Source of the DNA: Ascidia mentula
Taxonomy: Eukaryota; Chordata; Ascidiacea; Phlebobranchia; Ascidiidae
Assembly (NCBI GenBank): GCA_947561715.1
Contig: OX387197.1
Span: 6,879,001-6,943,000, forward strand
Direction of reading: 5' to 3'
DNA: 64,000 nt
Shown: piece after piece, positions 39,039 through 59,350 of the stretch
How the letters are laid out: the number at the start of each line of letters is the position of its first letter
Numbering within the stretch: the stretch's first letter is position 1
Program-made: the position numbers and the translations under genes
The notes under the pieces: model-generated
The model's input: only the letters and a program-made list of their open reading frames with translations
What the model was told of the DNA's origin: nothing
The model's database searches: none

Positions 39039-40954
39039 CAAAAACGAACCAACTTCCAATACAAAAAACATCTTCTGTGTCGTCCTGTGCGTACGTAACA
39101 TTCAACACAGCGGGAGTCACGTGACATAAGCACATGGAAACATAGAAATGTCATGACGTCAGTCCAAACTAATTTTCGGTGGCAACAAGTAATTTCCTTG
39201 TCTAAAATTAATCTGGGCACGTTTTAAACATTTTGGGACAGCGAATGGTATAGGATTGTTTCACACTAACAGGTAATTAAAACCTTTGTAATTCACTGAC
39301 GAATAACGCTTATATGATTTTTGTCAGAAATGCCACAGTTTGGAGACGAGGTTATTAACTTAGAGTCAGGGCGGTCGTTTGTAATTATTGTTGCACAACG
39401 TTTGGCTTGTCCTTTTGTACGTGGAAAACAGGTCACAAATATAAACAATGCCAATATTACATATTTCATATTAATATACACGGTGTTCTCTGCAACAGCC
39501 TTCAACAGCCAAAAGGAAAGGTCAAGCGATAACCGTTGTTGGTATTGCATCTTGTACGGGTCAGTTTGTGGAGTCATGTATCGTCGCGAATCAAAGATTG
39601 TGATAAGATATGCATGTTTCGGTGTGATTACATGTGGCACCTTTGGTCTATTCTTTTTGATTATTGAAGAAAGAGGGAAAAAACTGTAGCGGTGAATAAT
39701 TAAAGAAAAAGGGGGCATAGGGGCAAAAAACAAACACAATGGCGCAAAAACACAAATTACTTGGGTACACGACAAACAGCTTAAACATGGTTTCATAAGA
39801 TATTCAGTTGTTTTATTTTGACCACCGATGTTCAATTCAATAGTTCTTGTCGATTAAAATACGAGTAATTGTTGGTCGCCTATTAGCGTATTGCATCTGT
39901 ACATTACATGCCAACAACAACAAAGTGCACAGTCAAAAAAACATTAGAAAATAGTATGAAATTTCAGTACTGTTTTACAATATCACAATATGACTATAGT
40001 AAGAATTAAAACCGTTTCATAGGCAAAAGACGCACGATACAGTTTTGCTAGCTTAAATTCCTTTAATTGTTTGTTGGTCATGATAGCCATGGGGTTCGGT
40101 TTAAATTGGGAGCTTATTAGTTACCTCTCCACTGCAGCTTTTTTTGGAGATTAGCCTCCAGGGTAACCTATCCGCTAATAAGAAGTCCCATAAACCTTGT
40201 GCTTTGGCTGGATTTGTATTACCATTCTGCTGTAACCAAGTATAGAAGGTCTTTGTGTACCCAAAGTGTTGTAAGATATTTTAGACACGTATGTTGGCTT
40301 TTTTTGTTTGCGAAGGAACTATGTCCCACTCCTCATGTAGACTTGCTACAAGCTGCAGAAACTTGACGAAAAATGTTGTATTTGGCTCAAAACCAAACTC
40401 TGTAACGAATATACCAACAGGTCAACAAGAGCAAATACTCACTCTTCGTGAAAATTTTCTAAAAAATGGTTTACTGCGCTTTTTTATAATTTTGTCCAAG
40501 CTGTTGCGCATGTGGTTGGATTTTTGGCTGAGAATTGACATCGCCATACTTTTGACACAATGTAAGGTTTTCAAAGAAATAAGAGTCTTCAATATTTTGC
40601 TATGGAACAACCGACGAATTTAAGAGCACCTCAAATCTGTTTTGGTGCAGAAATCGTGTTTGGAGATTGGTTTTGTTTGGTTAAAAGGTTTGGATAACAG
40701 CGCTTTAAATTAAGAGGCAACATATGATTCTTATTATCTATCATACCCCCGCCCATGCAAAATTTAAGATATGGTAACGCTTTTATTTCTTTCCTATTAT
40801 GGCTATAGTTATCTTCCCGATAAGGGTTATTCCTCTGGTCGCCCAAAGGTTCATAACTATGTTGGCTTTTTCAGGGAAGGGAGAAAGTTTAATTCAATTA
40901 TTTTTTTAAGATTTTTGAGAAATCAGTATTCGCACCTTTTGCAAAAACAATGCA

Positions 40955-41310
40955 AACAGGGATGATTTTTATTCATGCAGACCACGAACAAAGTTAAGGA
41001 GAGTGGGTCATCTTGTCTGAGGCCACGTTCTATGTCAAACGATTCCAAGAAATATGGTGTCGAAAATTTGCATGTAGGTCTATGTGGAAACATGGTAATG
41101 GTCCCTAATGTCCATAATGTCGAACAGCAACCGGATATTTGACCCTATATATCGGTGCGGTTGGAAGCCGTGTCGCTCCTTCGATAGAAAACCACGTATC
41201 TTGCGTTGACGACTTTTAAGGAGATCTTGTAGTCCATGTTTAGCAAAGATATCGGGCGATAATTTGGGAATATAGAAAACCTTTCCCACTATTAGGAAAC
41301 AGGGTGACAA
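40955..41310 (-). pseudogene. Decayed non-LTR retrotransposon reverse transcriptase fragment
   Basis: Read on the minus strand, 41310-41082 encodes a fingers-domain match (FLSKERHGFQPHRYIGSNIR then LLFDIMD), as in L1-type LINEs (typically GF..GRYIG.NIRLI.D). After a stop and a change of frame, about 41050-40985 reads SFDIERGLRQDDPLSLTLF, the conserved RGxRQGDPLS motif. The segment between them that should carry the first catalytic aspartate (AFDS) is missing. It is therefore deleted and frameshifted and cannot be active. Confidence 0.8.
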
Positions 41311-41353
41311 CTCCTTTACATTGTGAATAGATATTCTACCTGATTAAGTTTCA

Positions 41354-44300
41354 GTTCTCTTGATATTGGTCAATATTGGCACCTACTACAAGAACGCCGA
41401 GCAGAATTGTTGTAATGAGGAAGTTTTTATTGACATTACGCCATTACGCTGCTGATTCGCTCAAAGCGGGTCGTCTTCAATGGGCGATTTGAAGGTCATC
41501 CGGCACCTTAATTTCAAATTTGTTAATTGCATGTAGTAGAGAATTAAATTTCCGTTCTCTTGATATTGGTCAATATTGGCACCTATTGCGAGAACGCCGA
41601 GCAGAATTGTTTTAATAGGGAAGTTTTTCGCATGCCGACATTACGCCATTATGCTGCTGATTCGCTCAAAGCGGGTCGTCTTCAATCGGCGATTTGAAGG
41701 TCATCCGGCACCTTAATTTCAAATTTGTTAATTGCATGTTGTAGAGAATTAAATTTCCGTTCCCTTGATATTGGTCAATATTGGCACCTATTGCCAGAAC
41801 GCCGGGCAGAATTGTTTTAATAGGGAAGTTTTTCGCATGCCGACATTACGCCATTATGCTGCTGATTCGCTCAAAGCGGGTCGTCTTCAATCGGCGATTT
41901 GAAGGTCATCCGGCACCTTAATTTCAAATTTGTTAATTGCATGTTGTAGAGAATTAAATTTCCGTTCTCTTGATATTGGTCAATATTGGCACCTATTGCG
42001 AGAACGCCGAGCAGAATTGTTTTAATAGGGAAGTTTTTCGCATGCCGACATTACGCCATTACGCTGCTGATTCGCTCAAAGCGGGTCGTCTTCAATGGGC
42101 GATTTGAAGGTCATCCGGCACCTTAATTTCAAATTTGTTAATTGCATGTTGTAGAGAATTAAATTTCCGTTCTCTTGATATTGGTCAATATTGGCACCTA
42201 TTGCGAGAACGCCGAGCAGAATTGTTTTAATAGGGAAGTTTTTCGCATGCCGACATTACGCCATTACGCTGCTGATTCGCTCAAAGCGGGTCGTCTTCAA
42301 TCGGCGATTTGAAGGTCATCCGGCACCTTAATTTCAAATTTGTTAATTGCATGTTGTAGAGAATTAAATTTCCGTTCTCTTGATATTGGTCAATATTGGC
42401 ACCTATTGCGAGAACGCCGAGCAGAATTGTTTTAATAGGGAAGTTTTTCGCATGCCGACATTACGCCATTACGCTGCTGATTCGCTCAAAGCGGGTCGTC
42501 TTCAATCGGCGATTTGAAGGTCATCCGGCACCTTAATTTCAAATTTGTTAATTGCATGTTGTAGAGAATTAAATTTCCGTTCTCTGATATTGGTCAATAT
42601 TGGCACCTATTGCGAGAACGCCGAGCAGAATTGTTTTAATAGGGAAGTTTTTCGCATGCCGACATTACGCCATTACGCTGCTGATTCGCTCAAAGCGGGT
42701 CGTCTTCAATGGGCGATTTGAAGGTCATCCGGCACCTTAATTTCAAATTTGTTAATTGCATGTTGTAGAGAATTAAATTTCCGTTCTCTTGATATTGGTC
42801 AATATTGGCACCTATTGCGAGAACGCCGAGCAGAATTGTTTTAATAGGGAAGTTTTTCGCATGCCGACATTACGCCATTACGCTGCTGATTCGCTCAAAG
42901 CGGGTCGTCTTCAATCGGCGATTTGAAGGTCATCCGGCACCTTAATTTCAAATTTGTTAATTGCATGTTGTAGAGAATTAAATTTCCGTTCTCTGATATT
43001 GGTCAATATTGGCACCTATTGCCAGAACGCCGAGCAGAATTGTTTTAGTAGGGAAGTTTTTCGCATGCCGACATTACGCCATTATGCTGCTGATTCGCTC
43101 AAAGCGGGTCGTCTTCAATCGGCGATTTGAAGGTCATCCGGCACCTTAATTTCAAATTTGTTAATTGCATGTTGTAGAGAATTAAATTTCCGTTCCCTTG
43201 ATATTGGTCAATATTGGCACCTATTGCGAGAACGCCGAGCAGAATTGTTTTAATAGGGAAGTTTTTCGCATGCCGACATTACGCCATTACGCTGCTGATT
43301 CGCTCAAACCGGGTCGTCTTCAATCGGCGATTTGATGGTCATCCGGCACCTTAATTTCAAATTTGTTAATTGCATGTTGTAGAGAATTAAATTTCCGTTC
43401 CCTTGATATTGGTCAATATTGGCACCTATTGCCAGAACGCCGGGCAGAATTGTTTTAATAGGGAAGTTTTTCGCATGCCGACATTACGCCATTATGCTGC
43501 TGATTCGCTCAAAGCGGGTCGTCTTCAATGGGCGATTTGAAGGTCATCCGGCACCTTAATTTCAAATTTGTTAATTGCATGTTGTAGAGAATTAAATTTC
43601 CGTTCTCTTGATATTGGTCAATATTGGCACCTATTGCGAGAACGCCGAGCAGAATTGTTTTAATAGGGAAGTTTTTCGCATGCCGACATTACGCCATTAC
43701 GCTGCTGATTCGCTCAAAGCGGGTCGTCTTCAATCGGCGATTTGAAGGTCATCCGGCACCTTAATTTCAAATTTGTTAATTGCATGTTGTAGAGAATTAA
43801 ATTTCCGTTCTCTGATATTGGTCAATATTGGCACCTATTGCCAGAACGCCGAGCAGAATTGTTTTAGTAGGGAAGTTTTTCGCATGCCGACATTACGCCA
43901 TTATGCTGCTGATTCGCTCAAAGCGGGTCGTCTTCAATCGGCGATTTGAAGGTCATCCGGCACCTTAATTTCAAATTTGTTAATTGCATGTTGTAGAGAA
44001 TTAAATTTCCGTTCCCTTGATATTGGTCAATATTGGCACCTATTGCGAGAACGCCGAGCAGAATTGTTTTAATAGGGAAGTTTTTCGCATGCCGACATTA
44101 CGCCATTACGCTGCTGATTCGCTCAAAGCGGGTCGTCTTCAATCGGCGATTTGATGGTCATCCGGCACCTTAATTTCAAATTTGTTAATTGCATGTTGTA
44201 GAGAATTAAATTTCCGTTCCCTTGATATTGGTCAATATTGGCACCTATTGCCAGAACGCCGGGCAGAATTGTTTTAATAGGGAAGTTTTTCGCATGCCGA

Positions 44301-45080
44301 CATTACGCCATTATGCTGCTGATTCGCTCAAAGCGGGTCGTCTTCAATGGGCGATTTGAAGGTCATCCGGCACCTTAATTTCAAATTTGTTAATTGCATG
44401 TTGTAGAGAATTAAATTTCCGTTCTCTTGATATTGGTCAATATTGGCACCTATTGCCAGAACGCCGAGCAGAATTGTTTTAATAGGGAAGTTTTTCGCAT
44501 GCCGACATTACGCCATTACGCTGCTGATTCGCTCAAAGCGGGTCGTCTTCAATCGGCGATTTGAAGGTCATCCGGCACCTTAATTTCAAATTTGTTAATT
44601 GCATGTTGTAGAGAATTAAATTTCCGTTCTCTTGATATTGGTCAATATTGGCACCTATTGCCAGAACGCCGAGCAGAATTATTTTAATAGGGAAGTTTTT
44701 CGCATGCCGACATTACGCCATTACGCTGCTGATTCGCTCAAAGCGGGTCGTCTTCAATCGGCGATTTGAAGGTCATCCGGCACCTTAATTTCAAATTTGT
44801 TAATTGCATGTTGTAGAGAATTAAATTTCCGTTCTCTTGATATTGGTCAATATTGGCACCTATTGCGAGAACGCCGAGCAGAATTGTTTTAATAGGGAAG
44901 TTTTTCGCATGCCGACATTACGTCATTACGCTGCTGATTCGCTCAAAGCGGGTCGTCTTCAATGGGCGATTTGAAGGTCATCCGGCACCTTAATTTCAAA
45001 TTTGTTAATTGCATGTTGTAGAGCATTAAATTTCCGTTCCCTTGATATTGGTCAATATTGGCACCTATTGCAAGAACGCC
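41354..45080 (-). repeat. Right tandem array, about 18 copies of the same 205-bp monomer
   Basis: The same monomer in reverse complement. GGCACCT recurs from 41379 to 45060, mostly 205 bp apart. Three steps are 203 bp because TTGATATTGG lost two bases. The innermost copy (GAATGAGGAAGTTTTTATTG) has a small deletion. The variant TTTTAGTAGG recurs at about 43045 and 43865, marking a duplicated block of roughly 820 bp (four monomers). Confidence 0.95.
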
Positions 45081-45353
45081 GAGCAGAATTCTTTGTATTA
45101 GACTAGTTTTTCGCATGCCGCCATTATGCTGAATCGCAAAACCAGGCGATTTTTTTAATTCGCGATTTTTTTGATTGATACAGCTGCGGAAAATGTTGTT
45201 TAAATGTTTTTTGAGGTTTGATCTGCTTGCTCATCTCTGTAATTTGATTCTACTCCAAAAAAAACAATTTTTGAGTATATGCCTGTTGTACCTTGTAGAA
45301 TGTGGCAAATTTGCAAAATTATTCTGCCAGAATTCTGCCAGAATGAGGGTGGT
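45081..45353 (-). repeat. Right unique terminus of the foldback element
   Basis: 273 bp, the near-identical reverse complement of 35427-35700, ending GAATGAGGGTGGT immediately before the 9-bp duplication. Confidence 0.85.
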
Positions 45354-45362
45354 TCTGTTGGT
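45354..45362. repeat. Right 9-bp target-site duplication of the foldback element
   Basis: TCTGTTGGT, identical to 35418-35426. Confidence 0.85.
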
Positions 45363-46071
45363 TCGCTTGTGAAATGGCGAGGCGTGGATTTGGTTGGTTT
45401 CCGTTAGTGTCTTTAGTTGTTTTATTCGTTACAGTTTTGTACCAACTACGTCAAAAATATTGTACGAAACGAAAACTTTGTTTAAGTGTTAAAGCTGGAA
45501 AAAGTTGTCGCGAAAGACACTGTGGGCTATTTTTTAAGTAAATATTACTTGCCAGATTTTAGGCCTAGGAATTTGTGTAAATCGTTGTATATTTTGTACA
45601 CAAATTAAGGCATTCTATTTCTTAAAATGCCCTGGATATTTTCTTAATTATCTTAGCTCTTGTTGGTGATCACGAATCAGGTAACCAAGGCTGCTGTAAT
45701 GTGATTACCAAAGCACTTAAATATATAAAATCTACCAACAGTGAAATTTAACTGTTAGTTGGTATTAGTAACATGCATTTATTCTTTATTCTTACAAACA
45801 TAATTTACTACTAAACAAGGTTGTTCATGTTTAAAACATTAAATATATATATATACCCCTTATTTTTTTTGTATTTCAATAAATTTATTTTCATTTAAAA
45901 CTCAGTGTAGCATTTTTATTCATACATATATATATATATATGTGGTGTTGTCCACACAAAAGTTTTAAGTATCTATCTAATAGATTTCAAACAAATTCTT
46001 TAAACAGACAGATATACAAACAAAAAACTAGGGCCAACATTATAAAGTAAGTTTCAGTAGGTTCTCAAATT
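45363..46071. other. 5' flank of the RNF38/44 gene
   Basis: AT-rich, with TA microsatellites near 45843-45857 and 45926-45942. A TTTCAG just upstream of the start codon (near 46056) could be a cis acceptor for a 5' UTR exon, or a trans-splice acceptor as used by tunicates. This cannot be decided from sequence. Confidence 0.4.
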
Positions 46072-55938
<9,867 letters not shown>

Positions 55939-56350
55939 CCCCAAAAAATCCCCTAATCGCACCCCCTGTAGCCCCATAATCGCACGTATGAGTCCATGGG
56001 TCGCCCAATTGTCTCACAATCACGTACACACAGACACTAGTGCTGCTTATCCATTATCCATGTTGTACTAACCGTCGACGTGTTACTCACTAACCCCACC
56101 TCGTGGTCGCCCGTACATGTTGCTGCTTGCGGTTTTTATGTTTTTGTGTGGGATTTTTGTTTATTCCTGGCGCACTCGGCGCGTTGTAGTCTTGGCGAAA
56201 TAACCAGATTTAGTGTAGTATGAAACTGTAAAATCTTCAAAGCGCGTTATACTTAGAGTGGGTTACATCGACCGTTAGGATTCAGTACACATCGCAATTA
56301 GAGAAAGCTTTAAACCTACTACCTTAATCTGCGGACATATTGTAGGAGTA

Positions 56351-56356
56351 AATAAA
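56351..56356 (+). terminator. Candidate polyadenylation signal for RNF38/44
   Basis: AATAAA about 410 bp after the stop codon. Confidence 0.5.
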
Positions 56357-57122
56357 TTTAATTACTGTCTTAACATCATTCAAAACATTTAATTTTTTCG
56401 CTTTTGTATGTTAGATGTCTTTGTCAGTACCATATTCAATTAATACCCCGGTTTTGGAAACCAATCTTTCCACATTTTGGTTTGAAAGCGCTTGCGTCCA
56501 AAAAAAAACAGTTGTAAACGTGTTTATGGACCACTTAGTTTTTTTCTCCTTACCCGCGTAGTTTCCTTCGGCCGTATCTCGCGACTTTCCTTTTACTACC
56601 AGTCCCATTTTCCCCACTTTTAACCCAGATGTGATACTGACACGTTGTAAATATCCTTCTGACGAATTCTCTCGATTCCAGAAAAGGTTGCAATTGGGCG
56701 ACTTCACCTAAAACACCGTCAATGCTGGTGGAAAACCTGCAGGCTATATAATGACGTCACAATGCAGTTAAGCCATTTCCAGCTATGTGTCTATAATGGT
56801 ATTCAGAAACGCGAGTTCAACACTTGAAATTCTGTCCAGTGACAACCGGATAACGTAAATACCTCATTCCAACTTTGCGTTCTCCTAAACGTTCTTTAAA
56901 TCTTATCCCAGTGCCTTGTCAGCATTTCTTGTATTTTTGCGCTTCTTCGTTTACAAGCACCCTAATGCGAAATAGTCGATGTGGTTTGGCCTAAACAAAT
57001 TTAGGCCGTAAGCCCGTAAACTTTTCATACATCTGTTCTGTCTCTCGATGCAGATCCCCATAAGTCGCAAAATGGCGTCCTGTATGCGTTCCTTTTTTTC
57101 CTGCGTGTGCCTGTGTGTGTAT

Positions 57123-57145
57123 GAGTGTGTGTGTGTGTGTGTGTG
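57123..57145. repeat. (GT)n microsatellite
   Basis: An uninterrupted GT run of about 11 units, preceded by a shorter broken GT-rich stretch. Confidence 0.9.
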
Positions 57146-58907
57146 TTGGAGCTTTTTGTATCCACCGTTTTTTGTAGCAAATTAGCCAGAAGCAGTAATT
57201 GAACGGGCCGCCGGGTGGCGCGAGAGATTTGTAATCCGTAGCGGAAAATCCCCTTTCACAAATAACCGGTTGTTCCTATTCTGTGTTTTCATTTCAACTT
57301 CGACCAATGAACTTATTACTCAAGTACGCATCTCACTGTCGTCTCTTCGTTTTACTCTCGTTCGTTTTCGATAAAAATCGGGTATTGTTTTGTTGATCAA
57401 CGCGCAGTGTTTCCCGAAATGTTTATCCAGCACTATGCGTGTGCGAAACCTTCATTGTCCACACAAGGTCCTTTAAAAAAGTCCGAACCCCACAAAGTTG
57501 CCGGAGTACGGCTGCAAACGATTAATGTAATGCGGAAAACTTTTCGGGAAACACTGCACGAGATTGCAGTTTCTTTTCTGTCGAGTTGCCACTTATATTA
57601 CTTAGCACGTAAATCGACCACTTAACTTTCGTCATCGGTATTCGGGTTGCAAAAGCACTGCTTGCGTTTTTTGTCGGATATTCTTTCATTCCAGAGGTCA
57701 CTCTCCGTCGTCACGTTTCCCCTTGATTGTTTGCCGTGGCGTTGTGTGCGCGTGTTAGTCGTTGCCTTGGTTACTCACCTTCTGTTGCCACTAACAACGG
57801 GCCACCCCACTTTCTCTGCACTTTTCGCTGCTGACTAACCCAAATTTTTCGTCTTTTCGTTTACCACAGCCAATGAAGTACAACACCCAATTACTTTAAT
57901 CGTGTAATGGTAAGAAAAACTATACTGTAATGACACAAACTTAAAACCCCAAACTATATTTAACAACCCCCAGTTGCGGTGTGGAGTTGAGTAGGTGGCC
58001 CGCGTGTGCGTGTGTGCTTCATGTGTGCCCATCAAACAACAAAAAATTCACTGGCAATGTTGCACTGCTGTTGTTTCAAGTATAACGCCGTGTTCTTGAG
58101 TTTCCTATATCGAACTGTAACTCTCTTTTGGTTTTCATGTTGTAAACTCCAATTTCTCGACCACACATTATCCAATTTTATGGAAAAAATTCAACTTCGT
58201 TCTTGTTCAAAACTGATCAAATGATCTATTCGTCTTTGTCACACTACAAACTTGACATTGTTATCGATACCACCTTGCTTACACACGGTAACGCCGATTG
58301 TATTGGTTGCTTTACAACATCTAGCACCTCGTGTATTATGAGCTTGATGCGGCGTGAATACAAGAACACAGCACAATCCACGACCTCATCATGTGAACTC
58401 AGGTCATGTAAAAGCTCAGACAGCATTATTCCACAGTCGTGCAGTAAAAAGGGTAATTTCTGCCCAAATAATGACTGTGGTACGGTTTTGTAATCTATGT
58501 TCCTTTCTTGTTTTTAGTATTTGTGTTACATTTGAAAAACAATAATTGCGACGTTTATTCCGTCTATAGCCTTTTTGCCACCGATCAAGGCTGAGAACGC
58601 GGAAAACTGGCACGCCTGCTGTAAACAGCGATAACTTGACTAATCAGTGGGTGTATTTTGATTGAAATTTCTGTTTACAATTATGCGTGACGGCCACTAA
58701 ACAAACATGCCAAATGTCAGCGGAAAAACACTACGTAAACCACCAGCAAAAGTATATATAATAACTATGAAGTAATACAGGGTCAGTCAATAGCCTAAGT
58801 TTTTAGAGGAACAAATAGCATCAAACCTTAAACTCAAGCGAGATATGCAATTCATTGCAAAAATATACCAGAGATATTCAAATATGATGCAGAGATTAAT
58901 CAAGCAC

Positions 58908-58913
58908 TTTATT
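58908..58913 (-). terminator. Candidate polyadenylation signal for the nucleotidyltransferase/TPR gene
   Basis: Minus-strand AATAAA about 440 bp past the stop at 59351. Confidence 0.4.
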
Positions 58914-59350
58914 TTACTCGGCCCTTTTCAAAAAATTACTGGATTGAGATCAGAAGTCACGATAAGAAAGTTGATACAAAAAGGAAATGTTATTGACACA
59001 AAATAAATAAACCACACACAACTCTTATCACAATAAAATAAATAGCAAAGTATAACGGGATATAACAGCCTTGACCAGTTATGATGCGATAGTCAATTCA
59101 AAATACTACAATCACTCAAACTTCATCTGCTTACAAATGTATTGACCAAAATACTTTTTTTTCATAAGGGTTAGGTCAATGTCGTATCCAGCCCCAAATC
59201 GTTTTTTGGGAGGCAACATTTTATGGGTTTAGGCGAGTATAAGTTTTTGGTTTAAAACATCGCCAAGCGTTGCAGAAAAACAACTAGGTGCGCTTAAATG
59301 GCAGAATAGTTTTTCAAAGATGAATCCAGGAATTGAACGTCTAGAAAATA

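Larger units (their letters stand above)
38357..41353. other. Loop of the foldback element
   Basis: About 3 kb between the inverted arrays. It holds a triplicated TGACGTCATA-type motif (38913-38970), an (AAAC)n tract, a mid-length open frame on each strand around 39293-39835 with no recognisable domain, and a decayed non-LTR reverse transcriptase near the right side. No Mutator-type transposase was recognised in any frame. Confidence 0.6.
35427..45353. mobile_element. Giant foldback (FB/Mutator-like) transposable element, about 9.9 kb
   Basis: The element begins ACCACCCTCATTCTGGCAGA and ends with the reverse complement of the same sequence. Each end has a unique terminus of 273-274 bp (35427-35700 and 45081-45353), near-identical in inverted orientation. 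Inside these lie arrays of one 205-bp monomer in opposite orientation (35701-38357 and 41354-45080), enclosing a 3-kb loop. The whole is flanked by a perfect 9-bp duplication. Long inverted repeats built of tandem arrays are the hallmark of foldback transposons. Drosophila FB elements make 9-bp duplications and are linked to Mutator-like transposases. No transposase was recognised inside, so this copy is probably non-autonomous. Confidence 0.88.
55939..59350. other. 3' UTR and intergenic DNA, no gene supported
   Basis: It holds the RNF38/44 3' UTR (AATAAA at 56351), a GT microsatellite at 57123-57145 and the 3' UTR of the minus-strand gene. Open frames such as 56411-56707 (-), 57407-57625 (+) and 58203-58493 (+) have no recognisable domains or consistent splice partners. 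Confidence 0.5.

Noticed and set aside
39293..39835. 180-aa minus-strand and 122-aa plus-strand open frames in the foldback loop
   Set aside because: They overlap each other on opposite strands and neither shows transposase or other recognisable motifs. One or both are probably chance frames.
35427..45353. CRISPR-like or centromeric satellite reading of the regular 205-bp repeats
   Set aside because: There are no unique spacers between repeats. The inverted arrangement with matched termini and a target duplication fits a transposable element better than a satellite block.
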